In this document: positions 10,405 through 23,949 of the stretch, piece after piece
How positions within the stretch are numbered: the stretch's first letter is position 1
Layout of the letters: each line of letters starts with the position of its first letter
Origin: Eutypa lata
Lineage: Eukaryota; Ascomycota; Sordariomycetes; Xylariales; Diatrypaceae
Reading direction: 5' to 3'
Assembly: GCA_022661535.1 (NCBI GenBank)
Contig: JAKULF010000007.1
Location: 2,232,001 to 2,296,000, forward strand
Length of the DNA stretch: 64,000 nt
Notes under the pieces: model-generated
The model's database searches: none
The model's input: the letters and a program-made list of their open reading frames with translations, nothing else
Told to the model about the DNA's origin: nothing
Made by a program: the position numbers and the translations under genes

Positions 10405-13400
10405 AATTTGCTGGTGGGTTTCCCTTCAAGGTTTCCCTTCAAGAGACGGGCGGCGATTACCTCCCTTATATATATCACACCAACGTCTGCTCACAGTCAG
10501 CCACCGGCCGGACATTCCATAAATAGACTTCTACAACATTAATATCGAGATTCTCACAGCAAATCCTTGTAGACACAGTAAAGTCACCAGTCAGCTAGGA
10601 TTGCAGGATGTCATGATGGGGGGGTCGTCGGAGCCGAAACGGCTATGGAGATCCGCTTTCGGCTAAAGACTTTGCAGCTGCCAGGGGTCATAGTGCCGAC
10701 CAATGAAGAGTTACAGGTAGGAAGTTACATAAGAGCGACGCCCCCCCTTGCCTTCCAAGTCAACAATTTTTTAGGATGCGCAGGGTTTGCAAACAATTGA
10801 CCGCCACTCACATTTTGCAAGTGTTGTGCGTTCAACTAACTACAATTTAGATAGGTAGTTAAGAAGAGCCGACGAGACACTAGTTCCGGGACTCAATGGG
10901 TCACAGCAGAGTACCGATTGCTGTTTTTTCCCTCTTCTCTAGCTAGTGGCATTTATCGCTAGGAGGAAGGTTGCAAGTTGCTCTGGTTGGTGATGGTAAC
11001 TTCAGGTGATCATGTCTGGCGCTGTATCGCCGTGCATGGGTAGGTACCTAGGCTAGGAGGCGAACCTCGTGGACTAGAATATCGATCGCAATATTGTATT
11101 GTATGCGACCGCTGTCAACTTTGCTAATTCACCAACTACTCTTTTTTAAACGAGGTTGCGTTAGCTACCATCCACCAACTTGGTTGGTATCAGGATGAGG
11201 TGCGCAGTATCTTTACATTCAACATTACATGTTTGAGGAAATATCGGATCCCGTGTTATCGACGGCTCTTGGTGTGAACAGCCCCTTTGATAGAGTAATA
11301 TGGGGGGATACGGTGGTATATTAGATGCTTCACGTACCCTATTCGCGTTGAAGTGTCTGATTGTACGTTGAGTATTACGAATGGTCTGAATTCTTGCCAG
11401 ATTCGCTATGCTATGCTGTATTCACCAAGCGTGAAAGCACGTCTGAGCCTAGCCGATGTTTGTCTCCGTAATGAATAACCTGTGACCACTGTTCAATTGG
11501 AAATCGTCGATGCGGTCGGTGTCATGACCACTCTTCAGCTACGCTTTTCCGTCTTCACTGGGTCCTATGCGACCATGATACATAGCTAGCCGTGAGACTT
11601 CAACCCACATGTATTGTACAAACACAGTCGTTTCAGAAGCCCTCTCCATTGAATGAAAGCGTGTTGGCGCTAGGCTACAGGGGTGGAGGGGATCTCCCGC
11701 TTTGAGCTAAGCATGTACACATGCCCTTGTCCAAATGCAAGTCATCGTGTCTCAAGCGGTGACTTCTTTGGTATAAGCGACTCACTCCCAAGACACCCTT
11801 GAGAGGTACATTCTTCTAGAAGTAAAGGGATCGTAACATCGTCCGAAGACATATTATGAACCTTACATATCGGTATTCTTTGATATCCAATAGATCATCT
11901 TGCTTGGGCATCATCTTCACTTTGATGGTTCCTAGAGAGGCATGCCTTGAGTCATACCTAGCTGGCATCACCAAGCAAAATGCACATAAAAGCCAATAGT
12001 TCCTTGCCCTTCAGGCTATAATTGAAACGCCATCGCTACCGATACCGCTTGTCGGTCGACAGCCTGCTTTGAGCCAAGATCGTTCTGCTGCATAGCACGT
12101 TCTGATTTGACGATATCTCTTCGTTCCTAACGTATAGGGTAGACGGCCCTTCTACGAACCTTATCGTACCCCCTACGAGAACTGACCCCCCTGTTAGACC
12201 TGAAGTGTTGATGTCAGGTTCTGATATTTCCCTAAGTAAACCAGACGGAAGGGTGAGACGATGCCTGCAAGTACTACATTACCCAGAGAAGGTGGCTGTA
12301 ACTACAGTATTGTACTCACCATCCCAATGCCATTTCTCCGATAGATCCTCGCCACTGTCTCCATTGAGGCGTTTCTAGTAAAGCTCGGTAAGGTGAATAA
12401 GAGCTAGAGATGACAACTAAGTCGATCAACACGTAGTCGTTCCCCGGGCTTAGCTTCAAGGGCGATTTTATAGAGTTTGGATGTTCTCGGTGTGGAGTGT
12501 CGCTTCCGCCTCATTGACGTGTCTGATATCGCCAAGATACGGTGTATGAAGGATACCAGATGATTAACGGTTGCCGAACCTACCGCATAAAACCAATACG
12601 GCTACCAGCATCGCAGAATGTTGGGGGAGTATAGTGGGTGGGTATTGTCCTTTGGAAGATGCTAGTTGTCCAACGACATCCCAGAAGCGGCCAGAAACAA
12701 CACATTGTAGAATCGGTGAGCGATGCCGCCCGCATGGACGGCCCCCAGCATTGCAGAAAAGAAGGCTTTGTCCGTCGTACTTGAGTTGGGCGCGCTCAAG
12801 GTAGGCAGTGGCTAGGAGGATCTGAAGGCGCCGCAACGTTTTCGACTAGTTTGCTGGACCACATCTCTCTGTTTTTTAGGCGGGAAACGTTAAAAACTTC
12901 GCAAAAGAATCGTCGGAAGTTGCTTCAATGTGGACCTAAGCAGATTCATCAGCTTTTTAGGCGCCCCTCCCATCTTATCTCTAATAAGTTCCCTGGGTTG
13001 CCCAAGTATGTAGGGTTGCTGGTGTGGCCTTGGCCTGCACTTGCTTTCGTACCTGACCATCAGTCCGATCTCTGTGAATTAGATTCAGATATCGGCCGTG
13101 GGAGAGATGCCCGATCGCCCAACGTCAAGCCACCGGCTGGGCCTGAAAATCCCAGCCCAATGGCGCATGGTATCGCTGGTCGCTTGTCGGGCACGTGTCA
13201 CGAAATCTCCGAGGGGTGCTTGCATAGCTTGCCCTGATCTTGCCAGTTGAAGCATATACATAGCTAGCTGAAGCCTGTAGCTATCCGAAGCTCGTACTCC
13301 CGACCTCAACCATCCACATAATCGCCCGGTCTTTACTTATCTACCCTCTTAGCAAATACGATGAGTAGTGATTCATTTTGCACATGTCTCTTTCTCTCCC

Positions 13401-16400
13401 GGTCTCTCTGCTTGCTGCTTGAGTTAGTTGCTATGTAGGCACAGATGGCCATGCCGTATATATGCACTGTATGTATGTTTTCGATCGGTGTCATGCCACT
13501 CGTGGCCCTTGAAAGACGCGGGCGCCAACCGGACGCCCCACCAGTATGGCATAGACGGCGGCCATAGGAGCCAAAGAGGAAAGCTCCCTTTGAATTTTCA
13601 CGCTGCTTTGTCTCTGTTCCTCGGTGTGCGCCCAGGAAGATGGCTTTTGTGGTTCGGCGGGGCCCTGATGCGTGCAAACATCGGATGACGTGGCTGGCAG
13701 CTTGGGCCCCCCGGATGCGGTGCCTTGGGTGGCCCGGGGACGCAAAGCGAGAGATGGGGCATGAGCCATGCCGCCCTGTCAAGACCACGGTTGCGACTCT
13801 GTACGTGCGTGTATGTATGCGTGTGCGTTGCGAGCGCGCGCGTTCGTGCGTCGCGCAGCATCACATCGGAAATTTTTTTCGCGGCCCCTGTCGGACGACG
13901 GGTATGTAGACCATTGTAACAGTAACTACCTATGTATGCAATAACCTTCACAACTTGGCACTTGGTGTCACGGTTCTGGACGTTGTTGCCCAGCCTTGAT
14001 CGCCCCGTTTCCTTCGGAAGCACAGAAGGGGGATGGTGGATACCTACAACACGCACCCCCCGGGATGTCCCCTGGCGGTGTACGTTTAATAGTGGGTCCA
14101 TTCACGGTAGTTTCGATGGTGAGCATTTGGTCTTGGCATTTTGGTTGCCTTACCTAGAACCAATGTAGAGTACCTAGGTAGGTAGGTAAGTAGTTATGAA
14201 GTAGGTAATAGATAATGTTCTTCGTCTATTCCCAGCACGTTGGACTTTCAGATGGAGCGATATAAGTAGAATTAATATGATTGCATGTATACGAGAGCTT
14301 CAGGTTGCAGCACATGATCCTGGGTAACATTTAGACAGCAACGCCGGTTTCCCCGGTTGGGAGGCCGTGGTAGGTAGCGATAGATCTAGTCCTTAGATAC
14401 ATACCTAGCAGCACACGTAGGTAGGTACTACATAAGACTACTAGATTTAAAGGGACTTGGCATGCAAGATGGTACCTTTTTGGTGTAATTGCATAAGCAA
14501 TATTATCAACTAAAGTTAAGGCTGCGTAATAGGAAAGGGGGGACAAGGCCAGCACTTGAGCTGTGGATACAAATTCTTTGCATTCAGTTAGCAAACTGTC
14601 TAAGTAGGGCAACACTTGGTAGGGGTTGAGGCAATGTTTTCAGCCAATAGAGCAGTTGCACGCAGCCGTCTGGTATGTGACAAGGGGCTTGTTAGGTAGG
14701 TCTTTAAAAGACAGGACACGATATTTGTTTTTACCAACATAACCAGTAACTATCAAGGCGCAATTGTCTACCAGTCATTACAGGCGATATACGGAATATG
14801 CCTAGAACGAATTTCAAGCTTAAGAACCAGGAGCCTCAGTAGGGGTGAGTTGGTAGATGGATGGCTCTACATCATCTTGGGTGAATCAGCTTTCCGATCC
14901 GACCTAGACCGAGATAGTCCTTGTGATTGCACTTTCGTCAGAACGTCTCCGTGTCGGGCAGATTTTCTCTACCTGCCGTGGAGCAAATAAGCCAGGACAC
15001 ATTGCGAATGCTTCAAATAGCAGCACCGGTGTAGACGAAGCAGAATGCAGCCACAGGGAGTACAGCAGTCACCGGTCCCCTCTTGAGGGGCTACAACAGT
15101 ATCACTTGCAACCACGTCGTTGTAGCTAACATACTGTGTAAAAGGGCAGTTGCTGACGTAGGCACATATTCGGTGAATACCAAGTGACATGTGTCTCTAG
15201 GTTCTCGGACTGAGTTGTCACTTAGTAAGCTAATATCAACATTGTCAGTGATGCCCATGTGGCCATTATTATATACTACTTATCTACCTAGATGATGTTA
15301 AGTGGAAAGTTTGGGAATCACATCACATGATAGCAGTATGGCTATTATGTCATGGTCGAGCCTCTTTTGAGACCACCGGACTTTAGACTGACTTTGCTTC
15401 AGAACCTCTCCAACTCTTTGCGTACTTTTTTGAAACCAGCGAGACTTCAAGTCAAACAGATAGTTGGGGGGAAATCCGATAATTTTCTGACCTAGGAACA
15501 GAGGAAGGTTTTCATGTACTGTGTCGGCTTGTTCCAGACGTTAATGACAAGCTATCTTGATGAGGTCATCATCACATGGACGAGGTTCTTCAAAGTGATA
15601 CTGGAGCTATTCCAACTAATAAACACCGGTAACTACTTAGTAGACAACCTCCTAAAGAAGATCTTAACAGCTTCAAATCTCTCTTCGCGGTATTAATGTC
15701 TTCGCGGTATTAATGTAGTTGAGAGCGTCTTGATGGTCTTTTAACCGCAATGCCAACTGTAGTCAGCCTTGAACTTGCGTATTTACCCCGGACATATGAT
15801 AATATTTTCCGATTTTCCGATTATTTGTGACTATTGGTAATATATTGTCAGGTACACCCATTCCCAGTTCTCACCTTATAAATTTGTCTAGTAATGCACC
15901 ATACAAGCCGGGGGTAACCTTATATTAAACATGTGATGAATGATGTAAAGCCTAGGGATCTGAACTTCACCCCAATTATCCGGTAAGTAGATCCCCGTTA
16001 CTTCCAAATCAAGGTTACACGCCGGAATCATATTCAAGGAGCCAAAGGTCAGGAAGCAAAGCTTTGCTTCTATACGTCCAGCAACTCTAATGCCATCATC
16101 ACATGTGTTTCCTTAATATTATACATTACTCTGTATGGTAATGAGTAGAATGCACTGGTGAAATTACATAAGACTTGAATATAAACAATTTACAGGCGAT
16201 TAGCAGCATAGTAGTTGTTGGGGCAAAAGATATATTACTTGTAGAGCATGACATAGTTTATTACACCTATATATATTCACTTTAAATATATGCTACAGAA
16301 CCGTTATATAAGATTTGCTGAGATTGAATTAAAGTTTATTACTATTTTGGTATGACGGGAACTAAAGTTAAACCTTCAGATATAGTTATACTTAATGATG

Positions 16401-16529
16401 TTCATGTATGTGCATAATAAATTCCCGGAAATTTATTAGTCTAATAGATTAGCACGCAATGGATACCCAACTTGAAAGTATTGAATTGCTAAATATCCGA
16501 AGATAAGAACGAGCATATCACCTGCTTAT
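10405..16529. other. Long gene-poor intergenic tract
   Basis: No gene could be supported over 6.1 kb. Open frames are short, overlap each other on both strands (notably at 12564-13310 and 13333-14170) and show no family motif, signal peptide or coherent splicing. A TG/GC alternating patch lies near 13800-13855. The exact palindrome TACCTAGGTA occurs at 14171-14180 inside a run of GGTA repeats. From about 15700 the sequence turns strongly AT-rich, as in decayed fungal repeat DNA. Confidence 0.5.
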
Positions 16530-16937
16530 CTACATACCTAGTCTACCTAGGTAGATAACGGCCACTTTATCACGAACCCGGTTTACATTGGCAATGGCGG
16601 TTCGGTTCAGCAGAAAATAACTTCCCTTGGTAGTGTTGCATTCGTCTAATGCCTTTCTAGGCAAGTCGGTATTACCAGACTGGTGGTGTTTGATATCCCG
16701 CAATGCGCTGAAACCAACAATCCTTGGGTGAATCTCTACTCTGATTTGCCGCTCTTTTGTGACTCGTAAGGTATCATGTGGGCAGAATCGGACTTTCCTA
16801 AACCTTGGAATGCTTTCCTCCTTATCTAATTCCCATTCATATACAGCAGTTTGCATATCTTGTCTAAGTATATGTGCTTCAATTGCTAGGTCGATATTGA
16901 GTATTTGAGGATAAGGAGGGGCTGAATGGAACGGCAT
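16530..16937 (-). CDS. Doubtful hypothetical protein, 135 residues
   Basis: Single open frame from an ATG at 16937. The product is hydrophilic, with a charged middle section and no recognised domain, signal peptide or membrane segment. It sits alone in AT-rich DNA. Its last codons run through the intergenic palindrome TACCTAGGTA (16544-16553), which argues either that the true gene is spliced before this point or that the frame is fortuitous. I do not recognise it, and regard it as more likely a relic or chance frame than a working gene. Confidence 0.2.
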   Translation of the reverse strand: MPFHSAPPYPQILNIDLAIEAHILRQDMQTAVYEWELDKEESIPRFRKVRFCPHDTLRVTKERQIRVEIHPRIVGFSALRDIKHHQSGNTDLPRKALDECNTTKGSYFLLNRTAIANVNRVRDKVAVIYLGRLGM

Positions 16938-19900
16938 TTAAGATTGATTGAGGGACATGGGTTTGTAGCTATCCCCTGCGACGCTCAGGCAGATGATAAA
17001 ACATGTCAACTGTTCGAGTTGAGGGAAACATCGAACAGGACGAAACCAAAGCTAAAGATAATTGCCTCATAGTGTTTCCTTTCATAGAACTCATATAACT
17101 ACATGGGTAGAGCGACCTAATAGGCTAAAGAATAGCCCGTGGCAGTTTATACCAAGGGATATAGGGAGTTAACCCTCCATAAGGGGAGCCATCTGGCGCT
17201 GCATGTATGCGTGCATACATACATGTATGAATCAAACGGCTTTGACGCAGCCACAACAGTCAGACGCCACATAAGGTCCAGCAACTCTAGCCGAATACAT
17301 ACATGCATACATACATACATACCGCCATATGGCTCCTACGTGTATCTGAAAGTACCTAACCTAAGACATTAGGCCTTCGTCCTATATCTTGTTAAAACCC
17401 TCAATTTTGAATAAAGCTCGTATTCCTCTATAGCGATAATATAATTGTTTACAAAGCTCGTTTGCACGTATGAAGCCCTCGATCACAAGTGTGGTAGTCC
17501 AATATTCAATGCAATACATACCTATTGTACATTCATCCAATATAAGACAGTAACTACTATGTAGTAGCATGTTCGAGTGGGTTTCTATTGACCCCAGTTC
17601 TAGCGCGGACTGCGGCATCTAGAACACAGAGAGACGGTCTGGCCTTATAAGGATTGATACCCAAGATAGCTCCCGATGCGATTGGATCTCGGCGCAACTC
17701 TGGAACGCATAACTATCTATACATGCCTACCTTCTTTCCTGCCGAACTTCTTAGCATCAACTGAAACGCGAGATGACAACCGCTAACTACCTACACCTTC
17801 AGTGAAGAGGAATCCCGGTTTTGCCGCAAAAGAGACGGGATGACTTACACACATTACCTGGTTGTATCCCATCCTACATACATGTATGTGCTGATAGATG
17901 AGGCTTATTCGCCTTTTGTGTGTATATAGGTACATAACAAATACAATGCTACCGGCAATGTAGGTGACCACCCGTGCCATCGTAATCCCCTGCAGCTATG
18001 CGGGTCAGGGCGGGTGAATAATACTGACTGCGATGTTCTTCAATCGTCGGGCTGATCATCGGTTACAGAAATCTTACCCAGTCCCCCCCACTAAATCAAA
18101 CCTGGTCGTCGCGGACTAATGAAACGCTCCAACCCCCCCATCTATAAACCCTAAACGTACCTGCGTACACACATAGTTAGTAGGTAGTGTTCGCTTGAGT
18201 CTCAAGACCCGTCTTAAACTTGAAGCCCATCAAGAGTTCCGGGATTCTGCAAACTGCGAACCCCTGCCAAACATCTTCCGGGTTCCATTAAAGGGAGCGC
18301 CAAGAGATGGCCCCTTGAACGAAATATGGGTTACTATGTATAAGGAATGTTCCCGTCTGCGCGATTACTTGGAGGGCCAGAACTCAGGAAAGGCTATTGG
18401 ATCATTACCAATATGTGTTGTCCCACTACGTTAGGTAGACTGATATATTGTTATGTATGCAGTCACATCCTAAGATTTGTTTAGTCTGGAGCATAATTGA
18501 CTTGGGCACACCTTGGGAAGGTCAGTCTCTTACAAGCTTAAAGCTTATCTTCTCACCATGCTAATCTTGTTGCTAATCTTGTAATACACAACTAAGGCAA
18601 CCTCTTAAAAGCCCCTAAGTCGCATTCGCTTCAGACGATGAGGATAAAACTCTTTTTTGCAGATTTGAGCTCAAACTTGAATAGACGGAAGAATACCCAC
18701 CCTGCATGGTGCGTAGTACTATGCAGGTGCGAAGTATGTAGGTTCGTATGTAGATTGAATGGGATTTGATTACCTGGTTAGCGCCTAGGTAACTATGTAT
18801 GTAGCGAAGCAACTTTGCTCTCGCCCTGCGATAGAAAATCGAACACTCCCAATCCTCTCACTTTTCAAACAGCTCTGCTGCATGTCCATTCCATTACTCA
18901 TGTCGCGGAAACGCAGCAAACTGCCAGCCCCAATGGCAGCCCGATGCTTTTTAGGAACACAGCATACGTACCAGGTCGGTGCAACATACGAACTCATGTC
19001 TCACTCCCGCCGTGATCTTAGTAACGGTTAACCACATTGACACGACCTGATGTGCCTGTTGGCCATAGGGTAGGCCACAGTAGGCCACAGCTATTACTAG
19101 GCTGTCTCGGTTGCTCCCGACCGATCAAGTTGCAATTGTTCGTGAGACTTCTATCGGCCGCATGCTAATCCGGTCTCAAACCACCATCTGAATTCCATCT
19201 AGAAGTTCTCTAGACTTCACATCAAACATACTAGTTATCTGCTCAGCATTTTGGAAGCCTTCCTCCCCTTCTAGTCGTACGTATCCTAGGCTGGATATCT
19301 ACGTACCATAGTTGCTGCGCTCTAGGACACCCCGCCTCGGCGCTCTGCTCTGCCTGCCTGCTCACGGTCGTGGTTTGTCTTCCTAGTCTGCGCACAAGAA
19401 TTGGACGGACACTTTTTTTTAATACATAAATCCGCCCAGATTGTCCTGTTCGGGAATCTTGACCCCTGACGGGGTCGCATCCCTGTGGAGATCATGGGGC
19501 GTTCAGACGAGAACCTGACTCCAGGATCTACGACAGACGGGTCTAACGCACCAGGATAGGAGCCTCAAACAACCGGCATATGTTGCTGGCAATTCCAGGA
19601 AAACACACAGCAATCAAGTGATCGCCCAAGAAAAAACACAACTGGCATTGTCGAAATGCCATTTGCTCTCGCTTTGGAGTAACCGTTGAGGGAAGCTGGC
19701 CCGATGCCCAAAACTTATTGTGGGGGAGAAAATAAAGGTCCTGACTGGGGCATTGCATAATGCAAGCACCAAGTGTTTCCAACGTATGTGGTCGTTGGCA
19801 AGTGGGAACCCTCCCCCTTCTTCATGGCTCCAGCTGCTCTGTCCCTCATTACACAATGACAGGTAGGTAAGTAAGTACGAGCGTTCATGTCATTCCCGCT

Positions 19901-20402
19901 ATTCTTTCCGTTTTTCCCACGTTTTTCCAGAGGGGACCTGAACTTAACTATAGCCTGCTTAGTTCAGACAGGTTTTCGGGGCAAACATATCTTTCTACCT
20001 GTCTACCCTAAGTAGATATATAGTATATCGTGAATATTTCCATCTCAAAATAGTAGCACCCCCCGTTTTATCAAACCCCTAACGTCTTCAGGAACCCAAG
20101 CCATACTCTATTTGACCCCATTCCTTCCTATTGCGTTCGTTCGCTCGCTCGGGCTGGTACCCTATGTGAATACAATGATACCCTGACCCTGTCCTGTCCT
20201 ATTATCCTTCGTACCTGCCATCTCATCATCTGTAAGGATTTCGACATATATCAGTCGGTCGTTCCTTCTTTTAGCAGCACACAGCCGACACCCCAGCACT
20301 TAGCTTTCTTCTCGGCATCTTCACGTGGGGTTCAACGACGTTTGGGTCAACATCGATTTATACAGGAGACTACTAGTAGCAGTCATCACCCTCGTCGTCG
20401 TT

Positions 20403-20433
<31 letters not shown>

Positions 20434-21528
20434 TCTCAAGCCGCACCTCGCGACCCACATATATTCGACAACTCTGTAATATCTGGGTTTGGCGTGACAG
20501 CAAGTTGGCAGCTTTCACGATAGCCAAACCTTCTAGCCATCAATTCGAAGTCAACCTCTGTACGGGGTGGTCATTTAGAGACTTTCAATTCATTATTTGG
20601 TTAGCTCTGATACATGGTTTTTCGGCCGTTTCACCTGGATGTTAGAGCAACTGCATCTACTGTGGATCATTCCGTAGCACCGGAGATCCCCTCAAGCATC
20701 CAAAAGCATTCCCAGATTGCGCGAGCTTATTGTATTCGGGCCAGCTTTTTTTTTAACGTCAGATAACCTTTCCTGCTAGCCCTCACCATTGCAAAAGACT
20801 TCGAAGCTAGCTCTTCATATGAAGTCTATTGTCCTCAAACCCATACCACACCACACAACACCACACAACACAATCTGCAATATTGCTTCAACCTCTTAAG
20901 TTCCTAGCAGCAGCAGGTCAGTTGGCTAGTTATACCGGATAATCGTTGGTGGGGGAGTGGTGATACCTCACATACACCAATCTTCAAGTAAGTTCTTTTT
21001 GTTTGTAGTTCTTTGGGCCAAACTTTGGACTATTTAGTTAGTGTTTTGGGTATGGTAACTGACAAGTATATTAGGACGCAGTGGCCCCTGAAAACTGCAA
21101 CCCGATTTATCCAATTTAACACATTCTCGTGAGCTCTAAGGTGTTTCCCCTCTAAAGGTCTAGGTAGTGTGTTAATGTTATAATATGCACATGCAGAAGC
21201 AAACCACTGTATGTCACTGCATGTGTTCGATATTCTCCATATACCGCATGAATCAGGCCCAGCTTGATGGCAATGATTGGAGACTACAGCGACACTCTCT
21301 ACACCACGGGGATTCTTCAGGCTCAACGAATACGCACACACAAGAATCTATTTGAATATCAAGTAGACCGTACGTACTGCCAAGTGATTGAAGTCTAGAT
21401 TCACTAACGATCTTATAGATTTAATACGCCTGTCAATTACTTTGATAGGTTTAACGGTTGAAAGCTGTAGAACGTTCATTCTGCAGGCTTTCCGTGTCTC
21501 ATCTAGAGGGTTTATGATACTGCAGAAG
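16938..21528. other. Gene-poor tract upstream of the 21.5 kb gene
   Basis: No supported gene. It holds ATAC/GTAT tetranucleotide runs at about 17205-17230 and 17298-17322, many short spurious frames, and an imperfect GTC run at 20392-20433. The last 1.2 kb has features of a promoter and leader: pyrimidine-rich stretches near 20220-20320, CACAC words near 20845-20875, and a GTAAGT donor-like site near 20990. A CTGCAG acceptor-like site lies just before the ATG at 21529, so a 5' untranslated intron is possible. Confidence 0.4.
20392..20433. repeat. Imperfect GTC/GAC trinucleotide microsatellite
   Basis: About fourteen GTC units with one GTT interruption. The run gives open frames on both strands (poly-Val on plus, poly-Thr on minus), which explains spurious frames here. 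It lies about 1.1 kb upstream of the gene at 21529. Confidence 0.9.
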
Positions 21529-22173
21529 ATGGATGTTACCTCCTTACTGAATTCATCATCAGTAGGGACTCGCAACGAAACGGCATGTCCAGATCAGATA
21601 CCAACATCATCTACTATAGAAGATACGCCGAGTCCTCCCCGAGCGCCGACCCCGACTTCAGAAGAAGCATCACCCGAAAGACCTAGCGAGCATAAAACTC
21701 CAAGTAGGAACAGGACGCCATGGGATGCCGGGGGGTATTCGCTCCCATCGTTGGAGACGAAAACAGCTCATGTTCCGGGCAGGGCAGCCGAGAGCAACTC
21801 ACCTATGAGTCCGACTTCACCTAAACATAAGTCCTCGAATAGTTCTAGTAGTTTTTCGTCTTATGCGCCGTCATTAAGCTCTCTATCACATTCGAGGTTT
21901 TCATCTAGGTCAACTATCAGCGGGTGTCAAGCAGTGACCGGTGTAGTTCCTGAAGCCGTTCCGATCGACTCTACCTCTAAACCCAAAGATCAATTACTAT
22001 TGGCAGATTTATCTAAGATATCAAAATATGACGGGAATGTGCTTCCAATTTCAAGACGCGGTAGATCGTCTGTTTCTGGTCTGGGTAGGCCTCGTTCACC
22101 TTCCGATGCCATGCTGATTTTGAGGGCTAGGCAGAATTCAGATCGAGCCAGTCTCTATGAGACTACTATGTGA
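21529..22173 (+). CDS. Ser/Pro-rich disordered protein, possible transcription-factor N-terminus
   Basis: Open frame from an ATG in good context (CAGAAGATGG), 214 residues if it ends at the TGA at 22171-22173. The product begins MDVTSLLN, followed by low-complexity Pro/Thr/Ser/Glu-rich sequence (residues about 20-150) and a basic Arg/Ser patch near 180-195. A short N-terminal LLN motif followed by disorder is common at the start of fungal transcription regulators, but no DNA-binding domain is present, so the role is inference. A GTGAGT donor at 22170 overlaps the stop, so the gene may continue into another exon. No downstream acceptor joins it in frame to the open frame at 22328, although one at 22283 or 22298 leads into a different short frame. 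The boundaries are therefore uncertain. Confidence 0.5.
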   Translation: MDVTSLLNSSSVGTRNETACPDQIPTSSTIEDTPSPPRAPTPTSEEASPERPSEHKTPSRNRTPWDAGGYSLPSLETKTAHVPGRAAESNSPMSPTSPKHKSSNSSSSFSSYAPSLSSLSHSRFSSRSTISGCQAVTGVVPEAVPIDSTSKPKDQLLLADLSKISKYDGNVLPISRRGRSSVSGLGRPRSPSDAMLILRARQNSDRASLYETTM

Positions 22174-22327
22174 GTAATTAATTTTTCCTCTACTTCAAAT
22201 TTCTGAGTTCTTAACTGGCTGGGATCCATCTTGAGCATCACTCTTTCTCCAAGGTGCTGGTTTAAGGCAAGTGAATCACTAGGAGTGGCCTAAGTAGGTC
22301 AATCCATCTACCCGCCCCCCTCTACCA

Positions 22328-22795
22328 ATGGAAGGACGTCTTCGACCGCTCGAACCAAGTACATCGACTGGCTTGGAGGAAGTATACAGCCCAATATCCG
22401 AGGGAAATACTGGTATCCTTCCAGGGTTGGAAGTCGTGATCCCAGGAGAGGCTGGTTATCTCTTGAGGAAAGGATTTGACCACACAATGAGAAAGAGCTC
22501 AACGACCCCTTTAAGGAATAGGCTCCATAAGCTCTTTGGGAACGATACGTTGGTGTCCCACGAAGAAGATGGTTCGAAAGCCCTGTTGGGAAAAAAACTA
22601 TCTGAAATCCTCCTAGGAATGAACTCGACGAATCTCGAGGGAAAGAGCGTCGGCCATCCCCCCTATTACCCCACCCCCAGCACAGGACCCCTGCAACTAT
22701 GTGGAAATCCCGTCCTGCACCATTGCAGGTACATGCTAAGCAGTGCGCAAGTCAATGAGAGCTCTTTCACGTCTCTACTTCTGCTTCCTAGGTGA
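22328..22795 (+). CDS. Uncertain open frame downstream of the 21.5 kb gene
   Basis: Open frame of 155 residues from an ATG at 22328; the frame is also open back to 22298, just after a CTAAGTAG acceptor-like site. The translation has a charged, basic middle (around residues 45-100) and no recognised domain. The other two frames over 22284-22470 are also open and look protein-like, so either the gene structure here is more complex than one exon or the region carries frameshifts. It could be a continuation of the gene starting at 21529. I cannot choose between these. Confidence 0.22.
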   Translation: MEGRLRPLEPSTSTGLEEVYSPISEGNTGILPGLEVVIPGEAGYLLRKGFDHTMRKSSTTPLRNRLHKLFGNDTLVSHEEDGSKALLGKKLSEILLGMNSTNLEGKSVGHPPYYPTPSTGPLQLCGNPVLHHCRYMLSSAQVNESSFTSLLLLPR

Positions 22796-23949
22796 GTCGG
22801 AAACTGACACGAAGCGATTATCCAGCAATCACCAACTGCGCTGGTTCATTTTAAACCCAATTCCTTGATGCAGTTCTACATTTCAACCCTCCCATTCGTC
22901 TCTGAGACCATAACAAGACGAGCGCCCCTTTTCAGTCTTGCAGATCCGGCTCAGCATTTTCCAAGTTCAGTTTTCAGTCCGATCATTTCAAAGAGCATAC
23001 AACTGGCAATGAAACATAAAACCACTTAATCACCTGCAAACAAAGCGGTGTCATCTGTCTGCAACCCGGACTTATCATCCTTAGCCAGTTCGGCGACGCA
23101 ATTAGCACGTGCGGCAGAGAAGAAGAAAACATTCAATGTACTCAAAGTCACTTGACAATGCACTCGCGCCTCTTTCCATATTGGTTCCACCTAAGACCAA
23201 ATACCCCCTCTTGAACTAAACTCTGGAGCTTATTCGTTCAGGCATCCCATCTTTGGATTGGCCCCATCATACACAAACACCTGCACTCACCCCATAATCC
23301 TGCAATTCACTCATATGCTACCTTTTCGACATTGAGAGCGTCATCAATTCACTAGTGCTCCATTACCCGTCGTACCTGCCTTCGAAGTCGTCGGTACTGG
23401 AGATGGTCGATGTACTTGCTTCTGAAAGTCGACGCAACTGCCATTACCGACGCCACTCCTATCCCTAATTCACACACCCCTCACTCACATATTCACCCAA
23501 CCCACATACTCATAACCCATTCCAACCAGCATTGCTATTATTCCGGGCACAATCATCCCCTGCGTTAATACCAAATTCTATTCAGGTGACCTTAATCTGG
23601 ATCCAGTTCCCGGTTCATCTGAACAATCCGGACCATTCTTTTTTTAGCGAGGCTGCAGCTCCTGGAGCCACTAGCTGCAACCTTTCCAGGATTCATTCAA
23701 TAGTTCATCTGATTTGCTTGACTCATCAATCTATTGAATATTCTTACTAATTACTACATAAGGCCAGGGACTTTCGAGGGCAGCCAAGACTGCATCATCC
23801 CTCCTCTTAGCAAATTACATAAACGAATTGCATCCGCGCCCAACTTTGTTGCTATTAGCTCGATAGATCGGACATTCGCTTCATTACCTACTGCACTTCA
23901 GCCTACACCACCGCCTTCGTACCAAGGTGATCGTAGACAGAGCTACGTC
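22796..23949. other. Probable promoter and leader of the 23950 gene
   Basis: No supported gene. The stretch 23440-23530 is rich in C and CA words (CCCATTCC, CACCC), typical of fungal promoters and leaders. A perfect lariat-type site TACTAAT at about 23745-23751 precedes an AG at 23761-23762, and the reading frame of the next gene is open from there. An upstream exon or a leader intron is therefore likely. Confidence 0.4.

Noticed and set aside
13333..14101. Several overlapping open frames of 85-167 codons on both strands
   Set aside because: They overlap each other, some start without ATG, composition is biased (His/Thr, Arg/Pro runs) and no domain or splicing supports them.
18195..18434. 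79-codon open frame
   Set aside because: It starts with TTG rather than ATG and has no domain; composition is only mildly protein-like.
20325..20645. Open frames with poly-Val or poly-Thr on the two strands
   Set aside because: They are produced by the GTC/GAC microsatellite and have no other coding features.
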